A stretch of DNA of 64,000 nucleotides from positions 62,001-126,000 of the forward strand of contig NZ_JAFEWE010000003.1 in the NCBI RefSeq assembly GCF_017355785.1, written 5' to 3'. The notes below the pieces were generated by a model, which was not told where the DNA came from, did not search any database, and was given only the letters and a program-made list of their open reading frames with translations. Numbering within the stretch: the first letter of the stretch is position 1; each line of letters starts with the position of its first letter. Origin of the DNA: Desertivirga arenae (GTDB lineage: Bacteria; Bacteroidota; Bacteroidia; Sphingobacteriales; Sphingobacteriaceae). The position numbers and the translations under genes are program-made. Of the stretch, positions 24,973 to 33,185 are shown piece after piece.

Positions 24973-25356
24973 ATGATCGGAATTTCAAAATTCAGGATAG
25001 GGAACTATGCTATGTTTGATGGGCTAGTACAAAAAATAGAAACATCATCAGGCTTAAGAGATTCGGATTTTCTTGATCCAATACCAGTTTCTATCTTAAG
25101 TTTCAATACAATTGGCATAACCGGACGATCAGAGGAAGGCGGGCGGCTGCGCTATTTTTTTGCCACTGTAAAAGGAGACGGAATAATTGTAACATTTCAA
25201 GAGAACAACTTCTTTATTATTACTGAAAAGGTATCAGGCATAGAATTCCCTTTTCTGCGATGGGTACATGAATTACAGAACCTGGTAGAAGACAAAACAA
25301 AGGGAAGCCAACCAACTCTAGTTGGCGAAGAAAGGAGAACTATCACTGTAAAATAG
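24973..25356 (+). CDS. Conserved-looking hypothetical protein
   Basis: 127 residues, soluble, no signal peptide. No family recognised. The N terminus ISKFRIGNYAMFDG and the alternating strands around it suggest a small beta-rich fold; the C-terminal 25 residues are charged. Coding quality is supported by normal codon use and by a stable hairpin spanning its stop codon. The upstream TACTTTTA at about 24940 is one base off the -7 consensus. Convergent with a small lipoprotein gene. Confidence 0.6.
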   Translation: MIGISKFRIGNYAMFDGLVQKIETSSGLRDSDFLDPIPVSILSFNTIGITGRSEEGGRLRYFFATVKGDGIIVTFQENNFFIITEKVSGIEFPFLRWVHELQNLVEDKTKGSQPTLVGEERRTITVK

Positions 25357-25375
25357 TTCTCCTGAAATCTATTTT
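25333..25375 (+). terminator. Terminator overlapping a stop codon
   Basis: AGGAGAACTAT (25333-25343) and ATAGTTCTCCT (25353-25363) make an 11-bp stem that includes the TAG stop of the upstream gene. GAAATCTATTTTTTC follows. It also lies just beyond the convergent lipoprotein gene. Confidence 0.75.
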
Positions 25376-25545
25376 TTCTTACGCTGACCTGGTGCGTAAG
25401 GCTTAGCTGATTTGGATCCTGTGATCTTCTTTGCTTTTCCCGGCGGAACATTACCACTTCTTCCCGCGGTATAAGTTGTACAACCAGCAAATAAGAATAA
25501 ACTCAAGGTAATCAAAGCAGCAAATTGCAGTGTCTTTCTAAGCAT
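25369..25545 (-). CDS. Small basic lipoprotein
   Basis: 58 residues from the ATG at 25545; the frame opens at 25605 but the extension lacks a signal sequence. A hydrophobic stretch (LQFAALITLSLFLFAGC) ends in a lipobox, giving a mature lipoprotein of about 36 residues that is rich in Lys, Pro and Gly (PPGKAKKITGSKSAKPYAPG, then a basic end). Such tiny Pro/Lys-rich lipoproteins recur in Sphingobacteriaceae, but no function is known to me. An upstream TATCTTCG is one base off the -7 consensus. Confidence 0.6.
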   Translation of the reverse strand: MLRKTLQFAALITLSLFLFAGCTTYTAGRSGNVPPGKAKKITGSKSAKPYAPGQRKKK

Positions 25546-25627
25546 GTTTATTTTGTTTTGTATGCGAAGATAAGAACATCGGCGAACATCCTGAGATGTT
25601 GCCAATTGTATCTAGGCTGATGGATTT

Positions 25628-26347
25628 TCATTTTACTGCCCCAAAAGCGGCAAAAGAACTGTTCTTATGTAATATGTCCACATAGCGGAACCCAACTTTC
25701 CTCATCATTTCCATTTGAAAAGTTACTGACTGCGGAGTGTCTTCCTTATCGATATAATCGAGCACCCTTTGCTGAAATGCGTCTCCACCTAAATCACTCA
25801 GATAACCTGCGTACTTTTTCCAAAAAAGTTCAGTGATAATTGGCGCTTCGTGAACCACAAGATCGCTAATCCAAAAACTTCCTCCTGGCTTCAATGCTAC
25901 GTAAATTTTTCTAAAGACCTTTTCCCATTCTTCTTCGTTTCTTAAATGATGTAGAACAGCACCTGCGAGAACGATATCAAAATAGGATGACTTTAACTCA
26001 ACATCCCTGATATCTCCCTGTATTGTATGAACCTCAGCCTCTGTTTGTTGTTCAACTCTTTGTTTAGCCCTTTCTAGCATGGGAATACTCAAATCAATTA
26101 GGGTGCAACTTAGGTTATTAACCTTTGTGAGCATTTTTAAAGTGTAATTGCCAGCACCGCATCCAATATCAAGCAAATTTTCAGCAGCTGCATTAACGGA
26201 GCCTGCGGCATCTGTTATCAATTCCAAACTTAAAGGAGCATCAATTGTAGTTTGCTGACCAGTCTCAAGGTTTGAAAACCTCTCAACATCATGATCAAAT
26301 CTTTCTCTGATTTCGTCAATAGTGGATTTCGGTCTTTCTCTTTGCAT
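25628..26347 (-). CDS. Class I SAM-dependent methyltransferase
   Basis: 239 residues with a Rossmann methyltransferase core at about 45-160. Motif I is LLDIGCGAGNYTLKML (SAM glycine loop), followed by CTLIDLSIPMLERAK, IQGDIRDVEL and the post-motif FDIVLAGAVLHHLRNEEEW. The C-terminal part (ELFWKKYAGYLSDLGGDAFQQRVLDYIDKEDTPQS) resembles tRNA-modifying or ubiquinone-type methyltransferases of the CmoA/UbiE group, without a decisive feature. The substrate is unknown. Divergent from the LysR gene, which may control it. Confidence 0.88.
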   Translation of the reverse strand: MQRERPKSTIDEIRERFDHDVERFSNLETGQQTTIDAPLSLELITDAAGSVNAAAENLLDIGCGAGNYTLKMLTKVNNLSCTLIDLSIPMLERAKQRVEQQTEAEVHTIQGDIRDVELKSSYFDIVLAGAVLHHLRNEEEWEKVFRKIYVALKPGGSFWISDLVVHEAPIITELFWKKYAGYLSDLGGDAFQQRVLDYIDKEDTPQSVTFQMEMMRKVGFRYVDILHKNSSFAAFGAVK

Positions 26348-26436
26348 AGTTTCTGATTTCTTGTTGCCAAAACTATTCGTATTATTAATATTTGTAAAAT
26401 ATCAATTTCGTCAATCATTCATTCCCCTTAGGTATC

Positions 26437-27363
26437 ATGGAACTGCGCCACCTTCTATACTTTCAGGCAGTAGCCGAAGAACTTCACTTCAGAAAGGCTG
26501 CTGAAAGACTATTTATTTCTCAACCTCCACTTAGCAGACAGATAAGAGAACTTGAAGAGGAATTAGAGGTTACACTTTTTGAAAGAAACAATAAACGGGT
26601 AGCATTAACAGAAGCCGGAAAATACTTTAAAATTGAGGTAGACGAAATACTCGCTAAAATAGATGCAAGCAGACACCGGGTAAAGGAAATTGAAGGATCT
26701 GTAACCGGGCAGCTGAGGATAGGTTATATCAGTTCAGTAAATCAGCACCAACTGATGGCCGTGCTAAAAGACATAAAAAAAACATTTCCTTATGTAAAAA
26801 CCCGTTTATATGAATTGCCAACTATAAAACAAGTAAAAGCTCTTGAGGAAAACAAATTGGATATCGGAATTATGAGAGCACCGGTGAAGTCAGACAGGTT
26901 AGAGGTGAAGACTCTATTCAATGAGCCGTTTGTTTTTGTTTTTGCCCGCGGGGAGGTGGATCCCCTGGATTTTGAAAGCACTAAAAAGTATTTAGCGAAA
27001 CGATCATTCATTTTTTTCAATAGAGATTACGCGCCAGAATATTTTAACAAACTGGAAGAAATTTGCCAGCGCCTCGGTTTTTATCCGGAAGTAACCCACG
27101 AAGTGAATAACGTTCATTCAATCCTGCAACTGGTAGAGAAGGGACTGGGAATATCAATTGTTCCTTCGTCACTTAAAGACAACTTTGATCATCTTAAATT
27201 AAGTTTCATTGACTTGAAACATCTACCAGTTACAACTGAGGTGGTATTAGCTTTTAAGGTTGGAAACGCGCATCCTGCTTGCCGGTGGTTCGTCGAAAAA
27301 TTTCTTGCTCAAACACTACCAGCTGATCGGCAGGTGAATGCAGAAACGGGAACCCTTTCCTAG
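26437..27363 (+). CDS. LysR-family transcriptional regulator
   Basis: 308 residues. N-terminal winged helix (1-60) with the family pattern MELRHLLYFQAVAEELHFRKAAERLFISQPPLSRQIRELEEEL, then a periplasmic-binding-protein-like effector domain (about 90-300). LysR regulators usually act on the divergent neighbour and bind a small coinducer; here the neighbour is the methyltransferase, 89 bp away. Its last 48 bp overlap the 3' end of the convergent CHASE kinase gene. Confidence 0.93.
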   Translation: MELRHLLYFQAVAEELHFRKAAERLFISQPPLSRQIRELEEELEVTLFERNNKRVALTEAGKYFKIEVDEILAKIDASRHRVKEIEGSVTGQLRIGYISSVNQHQLMAVLKDIKKTFPYVKTRLYELPTIKQVKALEENKLDIGIMRAPVKSDRLEVKTLFNEPFVFVFARGEVDPLDFESTKKYLAKRSFIFFNRDYAPEYFNKLEEICQRLGFYPEVTHEVNNVHSILQLVEKGLGISIVPSSLKDNFDHLKLSFIDLKHLPVTTEVVLAFKVGNAHPACRWFVEKFLAQTLPADRQVNAETGTLS

Positions 27364-29037
27364 TTCGCTTTCCACACTTATATCGCCCTGATGTCTTCTT
27401 ACGATTTCATGAGCTATAAATAAGCCCATTCCAAGTCCTGAGAAAAATGGAGACAAGTCTTCCGAACGGTAAAACTTTTCAAATATGCGGGCTTGATGCG
27501 TTCTGGAAATACCTATTCCTTGGTCTTCCACGCAGATTGTAACCTTATTGTTGGTAGTTGATATAGAAAGTTCGATAGCTCCTGTACCTGGAGAATATTT
27601 AATGGCATTAACTAATAGATTTATAAGTGCTTGTTCCAGCCTTAGCTTATCACCCTGAAGAGTGATCACCGGAACAGTTTCAGGTCCATTAATTGAATGC
27701 GATGAGAACATATGCATAACACTCTCGATACTTTCACTTATAAGTTCAGACAACGGAAAAGGAACTTTATTAATTTTAATACTACCCGCCTGAATTTTGG
27801 AAACATCCAATAGGTCGGCAATCAGACTGTTTAATTTATTAGCTTGAGTGTTCGCCTTTTTGACGAAGTTTTTCTGCTTTTCACCCAAATCAGACCTTTC
27901 GAGCATCTGGAGATAAGCTTTGATGCTAGTAAGAGGAGTCTTTAGTTCGTGACTTGCTATTCCTATAAACTCATCTTTCTTGCGTTCGATTTCCTTGGTA
28001 AAATTCAACTCTTCCAAGGCTGTTTGGCGCTTGTGAATATAATTGAGGGTTACAATATAAAGAAGTATTGAAATTGCGACACCAAATACAAGGACAATTT
28101 GTGGCTGAGCCCGCTCTACCTGTGAACCGAATGTATTGTCAGTAGAATAAAATAAAGTCCATCTGTTTCCTGCTATGTTAATAGTACGCGTTGACTGAAA
28201 TTCAATTGGAGACCGCTGTTGCTGCCTTAGAGATTCAGGCACCTCCTTTGTTTTATAAAGCAAATTATCTGCCTTTAATTTGTCCTGGTCGTATATCTGA
28301 ATATCAAGATCTGGAAAGCCACTAAAAACAGCATTCATCAGGTCATGGGCTCTGAAAGGAATATAAACAAATCCATTTATATTATTAATTACACCTTCAG
28401 TAAGTTTTCGCTCCGGATCATCATATACTGGTAAATACAAAAGAAATCCAGGCTGTATTCCGATGTTTGTCTCCTGGATAAGGGTAACTTTTCGTGTAAT
28501 TGAAGCCTCGCCTGTCCTCATTGCCCTCAGCATAGCCTGCCGGCGCACCACTTCACTAAACATGTCAAAGCCAAATGCTCTGATATTCCGTTTATTTTTC
28601 GGTTCAATATATATGATAGGAGTGAGATAAGACTGCGAGCCCTCTGTCTTAATTTTAAAATCCGGATAACTTTTTTTCATTTCTAGTTCTAACGAAGCTA
28701 TCTGATCTCTCCTAATATACTTTGCAAAACCTATACCTTGGATCCCAGGGTAATTGTCCGAAAGGTTGAGGTTCCTGGTATAAGTCTTCCATTCGAACGG
28801 CGTAACAGAACCTGAGGAGTAAAATAAAGATTGGCATCCTTTCAGTATCTGAGTATAATCTATAATCCGTTTTTCAAGCCTTTCAGTAGCTTGATTAGTG
28901 TAAAGTTCAAATAACTTTGCGCGCCTTAGTTTGGCTGATTTACCAAGCTGGTAGAATGAAAACAAGGAAAAAGAGAGTACTGCTATAAACACCAGTACCG
29001 CCGGAAGATAAGTTTTCAGCGCATTTTTAGGTTTCAT
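27316..29037 (-). CDS. CHASE-domain sensor histidine kinase
   Basis: 573 residues. Membrane helix at about 12-30, extracytoplasmic CHASE domain at about 75-260 (NLSDNYPGIQGIGFAKYI, LTPIIYIEPKNKRNIRAFGFDM), second helix at about 312-333, then HisKA with ASHELKTPLTSIKAYL and HATPase with LINLLVNAIKYSPG, DQGIGIS and GLGMGLFIAHEI. CHASE domains sense small extracellular ligands; the ligand is unknown. No response regulator gene adjoins, so it is an orphan kinase. The 3' end overlaps the LysR gene on the other strand. Confidence 0.93.
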   Translation of the reverse strand: MKPKNALKTYLPAVLVFIAVLSFSLFSFYQLGKSAKLRRAKLFELYTNQATERLEKRIIDYTQILKGCQSLFYSSGSVTPFEWKTYTRNLNLSDNYPGIQGIGFAKYIRRDQIASLELEMKKSYPDFKIKTEGSQSYLTPIIYIEPKNKRNIRAFGFDMFSEVVRRQAMLRAMRTGEASITRKVTLIQETNIGIQPGFLLYLPVYDDPERKLTEGVINNINGFVYIPFRAHDLMNAVFSGFPDLDIQIYDQDKLKADNLLYKTKEVPESLRQQQRSPIEFQSTRTINIAGNRWTLFYSTDNTFGSQVERAQPQIVLVFGVAISILLYIVTLNYIHKRQTALEELNFTKEIERKKDEFIGIASHELKTPLTSIKAYLQMLERSDLGEKQKNFVKKANTQANKLNSLIADLLDVSKIQAGSIKINKVPFPLSELISESIESVMHMFSSHSINGPETVPVITLQGDKLRLEQALINLLVNAIKYSPGTGAIELSISTTNNKVTICVEDQGIGISRTHQARIFEKFYRSEDLSPFFSGLGMGLFIAHEIVRRHQGDISVESELGKGSRFCIHLPISW

Positions 29038-29157
29038 TAAGGCAGATTAATCGAACATTGCTCTCTTCTTGGAAAGCTATGTCTATATAAACAATATTTG
29101 AACAAATAGTTTCCTTTATAAAGTATGGAAAAATAGAGCTTGAGGGAATAGGCAAAA

Positions 29158-29185
29158 ACAAAAAAGCCGGTGCTGAGCCCGGCTT
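29158..29185 (-). terminator. Intrinsic terminator after amt
   Basis: AAGCCGG (29164-29170) and CCGGCTT (29179-29185) pair around an 8-nt loop. On the minus strand a run of seven or more U residues follows. About 15 nt after the Amt stop. Confidence 0.85.
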
Positions 29186-29199
29186 ATTAATAAGTATTG

Positions 29200-30513
29200 T
29201 TAAAGACTCTCGTCATGCTGACTTATATCCAACCCTAAACGTTCTTCTTCTTCAGAAACTCGAAGGGGTGAAATCAAATCTGTTACTTTGAGAAGCAACA
29301 TTGATCCGCCAAAAGCAAATACAGAAGCGCCTACTAATGCAATCATTTGCACTCCGAACAGGTGAGTTTCGCCAAAAATCAACCCATTACCGGTAACATT
29401 TCCAGGGTTGATGGATTGGTTTGCAAAAACTCCTGTAAGAACCATACCAACCATACCGCCAACTCCATGACAAGGAAAAACATCCAAAGTATCATCTATC
29501 GAAGTTCTGGTACGCCATTCGACAACAAGATTACTGATAACAGAGGATAGTATTCCTATAAGTAATGAATGTGGGATAGTAACAAAACCTGCTGCTGGAG
29601 TTATTGCAACAAGACCCACAACTGCACCAATACAAGTACCCATGGCCGACGGCTTTCTACCCTTAAAAGCATCAAAGAACACCCAGGCGATAGCAGCAGC
29701 TGCTGAGGCTGCCATTGTGGTGCAAAGAGCGATAACAGATAATCTACCTACCCCAAATGCAGACCCCGCATTGAAACCGAACCATCCAAACCAAAGTAGT
29801 CCGGTACCCAGCATTACGTAGGTTATACGGGCAGGGTTATGATTAGGCTCGTTACGGCGCTTCAAATAAATAGCGGATGCAAACGCTGCCCAACCTGCAG
29901 ACATATGTACTACCGTCCCCCCTGCAAAATCCAGTACCCCTAATTTAAAAAGAATACCTTCGGGATGCCAGGTGGCATGTGCAAGAGGAGCATATATAAA
30001 AATGAAGAAAAGGCATATGAAGAATACGTACGAGATAAAACGTATTCTTTCAGCAAATGCACCTGTAATTAAGGCCGGAGTTATAATTGCAAATTTTAAC
30101 TGGTACATTGCAAACAATGCTAATGGAATTGTAGGGGCAAGCTCCCAGGGTTTGCTGTCTAAAACGTTCTGCATCATAAAAAACTCCGAAGGATCTCCTA
30201 TAATACCTCCTACACTTTTTCCAAAAACTAGTCCGAAGCCAAATACAAACCAGATAACTGTCACAACAGACATACAAATAAAACTTTGCAACATTGTAGA
30301 AATGACATTCTTTTTGTTAACCATTCCACCGTAGAAAAAGGCTAGGCCAGGTGTCATAATCAAAACCATTGCTGTAGCAGTAAGCATCCAGGCGATGTCT
30401 GTAGGATTGTATACGGTTTTATCCGAATTGTGCGGCACCGAGGGAAATAAAAAACAGAGAAGCGTAAAAACTAAGATGAAAAGAAAGGGAATACGCGACA
30501 ATTTATTTGCCAT
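29200..30513 (-). CDS. amt: Ammonium transporter (Amt/MEP/Rh family)
   Basis: 437 residues with an N-terminal signal-like helix and eleven core membrane helices. The pore histidines are in GGTVVHMSAGWAAF and FPCHGVGGMVGM, and the family start WMLTATAMVLIMTPGLAFFYGGMV is intact. It mediates ammonium uptake across the inner membrane. It is usually paired with a PII gene (glnK), but none lies beside it here. The promoter element is 28 nt upstream and a terminator follows directly, so it is monocistronic. Confidence 0.95.
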   Translation of the reverse strand: MANKLSRIPFLFILVFTLLCFLFPSVPHNSDKTVYNPTDIAWMLTATAMVLIMTPGLAFFYGGMVNKKNVISTMLQSFICMSVVTVIWFVFGFGLVFGKSVGGIIGDPSEFFMMQNVLDSKPWELAPTIPLALFAMYQLKFAIITPALITGAFAERIRFISYVFFICLFFIFIYAPLAHATWHPEGILFKLGVLDFAGGTVVHMSAGWAAFASAIYLKRRNEPNHNPARITYVMLGTGLLWFGWFGFNAGSAFGVGRLSVIALCTTMAASAAAAIAWVFFDAFKGRKPSAMGTCIGAVVGLVAITPAAGFVTIPHSLLIGILSSVISNLVVEWRTRTSIDDTLDVFPCHGVGGMVGMVLTGVFANQSINPGNVTGNGLIFGETHLFGVQMIALVGASVFAFGGSMLLLKVTDLISPLRVSEEEERLGLDISQHDESL

Positions 30514-30541
30514 ATTTTAATTTTTGGTTGTGTTGTGGGCG

Positions 30542-30549
30542 CAAAGATA
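30542..30549 (-). promoter_or_regulatory. -7 promoter element of amt (TATCTTTG)
   Basis: Plus-strand CAAAGATA, TATCTTTG on the minus strand, 28 nt before the Amt ATG. Confidence 0.55.
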
Positions 30550-30640
30550 TTTTAAATACCTTCAAGGATGAAGATTATTTAAAACTTTATTAACAAACGT
30601 ACGTTTCAACCAATTTTTAAGCAATAAGTTAGACAATTTG

Positions 30641-31252
30641 TTAAATTTTCACAATTCCATTCGTCAGGCTTTTCCACTGTGCCTTTGAAACACCAAGAAT
30701 AGCCCCTACAGCCACAATAGTATTACGTATTTTATCCACTATTTTATCGGTATCAGTGTTTGGTTGTTCATTTCTACCATGCACTTCTGCACTTACGGCA
30801 AGGCCAATTCTTTTAACCATAAAATAACTATTGGCTTCATCAGAAAAAAAATGTGCCGTGTTATTATCAGATGTTCCAGGATTATCTGTGGGTCTCACTT
30901 TGATAAGTGTGTACTCCCAATCGTCCTCTTCATTATGTCCTTCCTCTACTTTCTCAACCTGCACCCAGTCGAATCCAGAACCAGAATCTGTTCCGGGTGC
31001 GGGTATATTAATTTTAAAGCGGTCACCTTCACTAACAAGGTCTGCCTTTTCATGTCCAGCACCATCCGTTAAGGAGAATTCGGCGGAGGCAATGCCGGCA
31101 TACTCATGCCATTTAAAAACAGACAATAAACGTTTACGGACTACAGTGTAATGTTTTTTAGCAAGTTCGACGGAAGAGAATGATTCGGTAGAAATCGTGT
31201 CGGTTTTAGCCCCTTTTACATTTTCGGGCACTATAGAATCAGGATGTTTCAT
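30641..31252 (-). CDS. Hypothetical soluble protein
   Basis: 203 residues, no signal peptide or membrane helix. No family recognised. The centre is acidic and strand-rich (GDRFKINIPAPGTDSGSGFDWVQVEKVEEG, WEYTLIKVRPTDNPG). The C terminus (DKIVDKIRNTIVAVGAILGVSKAQWKSLTNG) looks helical and amphipathic. It lies 60 bp from purU on the same strand and may be co-transcribed. The sharply regular strand pattern suggests a jelly-roll or similar beta fold, which is inference only. Confidence 0.6.
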   Translation of the reverse strand: MKHPDSIVPENVKGAKTDTISTESFSSVELAKKHYTVVRKRLLSVFKWHEYAGIASAEFSLTDGAGHEKADLVSEGDRFKINIPAPGTDSGSGFDWVQVEKVEEGHNEEDDWEYTLIKVRPTDNPGTSDNNTAHFFSDEANSYFMVKRIGLAVSAEVHGRNEQPNTDTDKIVDKIRNTIVAVGAILGVSKAQWKSLTNGIVKI

Positions 31253-31312
31253 AGTAAGACTTTACAATAAAAACATCCTGAAGAAATAATGTTTGTTGAA
31301 GTTAAGAAAGAG

Positions 31313-32152
31313 CTATTCGAAAATAATGGTTTTATTACCTGTGATAAAGACGCGATCCTGAAAAACAAGCTGCAAAGCTTTACTTAAAACAGATTTTTCT
31401 ACTTCTTTACCAGCAGTCACCATATCACTTACCTTAAAGGTGTGATTAACAGGAATCGTTTGCTGAACTATTATCGGCCCTTCGTCCAGATCATTAGTTA
31501 CGAAATGAGCAGTGGCGCCTATTACTTTTACTCCTCTTTCATGAGCCTGTCTGTAAGGACTAGCACCTATAAAGGCGGGAAGGAAAGAATGGTGGATGTT
31601 TATAATTTTATGTTTAAAGCGGGCAACAAAGTCAGGGGAGAGGATTCTCATAAATTTTGCAAGCACGATATAGTCAGGATTAAATTCCTCAATTGACTTT
31701 ACTAAATCTTTCTCAAAATCTTGTTTAGACCTGCCTTCATGAGAAACATAGAAAAATGGCACATCAAAACGATTAGTAAAAGGCTTCAGAACATCATAAT
31801 TACCAGCCACCATGCAAACATTTGCACCAAGTGTATTAAAGCTATGTCTGATAAGAATATCCCCTAGACAATGATATTCCTTTGTAACTAACACAGCAAC
31901 CTTTTTTTCCTTTTTAGGATTTATCGTAATTTTTGCTTCCTCCGGCAACACCTCCTTCAATTCATTTAGAAGTTTAACTTCACTGACCACGCTACCAAAG
32001 CATTCGATGCGAGCAAAAAAAGTATCGTTGTCCTCGTCAACAAATTCCCTCATTGCAGTGATGTTCAAATGATGTTTTGCCATTAATTCTGAAATGATTG
32101 CCACTAAGCCAACTTTATCTTTGCATTCAATCAGTATTAAATTTTCATTCAT
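31313..32152 (-). CDS. purU: Formyltetrahydrofolate deformylase
   Basis: 279 residues. An N-terminal ACT domain (1-75) senses Met/Gly in the Escherichia coli enzyme. The formyltransferase-fold catalytic domain follows, with IINIHHSFLPAFIGASPY and GATAHFVTNDLDEGPII carrying the Asn-His-Asp active site (HHS, H in TAHF, D in DLDEGP). It hydrolyses 10-formyl-THF to formate and THF, supplying formate or balancing one-carbon pools. It is divergent from the MBL hydrolase with about 140 bp between. Confidence 0.94.
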   Translation of the reverse strand: MNENLILIECKDKVGLVAIISELMAKHHLNITAMREFVDEDNDTFFARIECFGSVVSEVKLLNELKEVLPEEAKITINPKKEKKVAVLVTKEYHCLGDILIRHSFNTLGANVCMVAGNYDVLKPFTNRFDVPFFYVSHEGRSKQDFEKDLVKSIEEFNPDYIVLAKFMRILSPDFVARFKHKIINIHHSFLPAFIGASPYRQAHERGVKVIGATAHFVTNDLDEGPIIVQQTIPVNHTFKVSDMVTAGKEVEKSVLSKALQLVFQDRVFITGNKTIIFE

Positions 32153-32262
32153 GGGCCTAATATAAAAGTTAATTATTTATTTGAAGCTGTCATCACTAAT
32201 TCCATCTCTCCTTATAGTAAATCAGATTTAACAACAATTCTGATATTTGACTTTGAAAAAAC

Positions 32263-32270
32263 TATCTTTG
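32263..32270 (+). promoter_or_regulatory. -7 promoter element TATCTTTG
   Basis: TAnnTTTG match 23 nt upstream of the MBL hydrolase ATG. Confidence 0.55.
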
Positions 32271-32293
32271 AATAACAAGGACAGACAGGGGAA

Positions 32294-33109
32294 ATGGCAT
32301 TGGAAATGTGTTCGTTAAATTCTGGTAGTAATGGAAATTGCTACTATATAGCAGGCGAAGATGACGCGGTATTAATAGACGCAGGATTATCCTGCAGAGA
32401 AACCGAGAAACGGATGAAACGCCTTGGCTTACATATGGACAAAGTAAAGGCCATCTTTATTAGTCACGAACATACTGATCATATTAAAGGAGTAGCCTCC
32501 ATCGCAAAAAAATATAAACTTCCAATTTATATTACTCCAAACACTTATCGAAACTCTGGGTTGCAATTGGATCAGGAATTAATTCTATCATTTAAAGCTA
32601 ACATTCCTGTAATTGTTGGTTCTCTTTCCATTACAGCATTTCCAAAATTTCATGATGCAGCAGATCCGCATAGTTTTATAGTCGGTAATAACAATAACAG
32701 GGTTGGAGTTTTTACTGACATAGGTATTGTTTGTGAAAATGTCATTGAACACTTCCAGCAGTGTCATGCTGTATTTCTGGAAGCTAATTATGATGACGCG
32801 ATGCTGGACCGCGGAAGGTACCCTTATTTTCTTAAGAATAGGATCAGAGGAGGGCAGGGCCATCTTTCCAACGCCCAGGCCTTAAAACTATTTCGTGATT
32901 ACAAATCGAACCAACTGAAATACCTGTTTCTGTCGCACCTATCTAAAGACAACAATTGTCCCGATCTGGCATATACTACATTTAATATAGAAGCTGGAAA
33001 AACAGAAATAGTAGTTGCCTCAAGACACGAAGAAAGCAGGATCTATTATTTAGAGAGCCCAAAAGTTATTCCTGAAGACAAGTTTATTCAACTGCAACTG
33101 GATTTTTAA
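32294..33109 (+). CDS. MBL-fold metallohydrolase (YycJ/WalJ-like)
   Basis: 271 residues, a metallo-beta-lactamase fold. The metal-binding HxHxDH motif is in FISHEHTDHIKG. Further ligands come from KFHDAADPHSF, GVFTDIG and LFLSHLSKDNN. The N terminus CSLNSGSNGNCYYI is characteristic of the YycJ/VicX (WalJ) group, proposed to be a nuclease acting in DNA replication or repair. Single gene with its own promoter; a hairpin terminator separates it from the convergent amidohydrolase. Confidence 0.9.
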   Translation: MALEMCSLNSGSNGNCYYIAGEDDAVLIDAGLSCRETEKRMKRLGLHMDKVKAIFISHEHTDHIKGVASIAKKYKLPIYITPNTYRNSGLQLDQELILSFKANIPVIVGSLSITAFPKFHDAADPHSFIVGNNNNRVGVFTDIGIVCENVIEHFQQCHAVFLEANYDDAMLDRGRYPYFLKNRIRGGQGHLSNAQALKLFRDYKSNQLKYLFLSHLSKDNNCPDLAYTTFNIEAGKTEIVVASRHEESRIYYLESPKVIPEDKFIQLQLDF

Positions 33110-33145
33110 TAAGCGATGTTGTAAGTTCCTTCAGAAAGTTGAAAA

Positions 33146-33176
33146 TACTTCCCATGGTTCGAAACCAGGGGAAGTA
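33146..33176. terminator. Bidirectional terminator hairpin
   Basis: TACTTCCC (33146-33153) pairs with GGGAAGTA (33169-33176), with an inner GGTT/AACC stem. On the minus strand TTTTC follows. It serves the convergent MBL and amidohydrolase genes. Confidence 0.7.
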
Positions 33177-33185
33177 CAATAAAGG

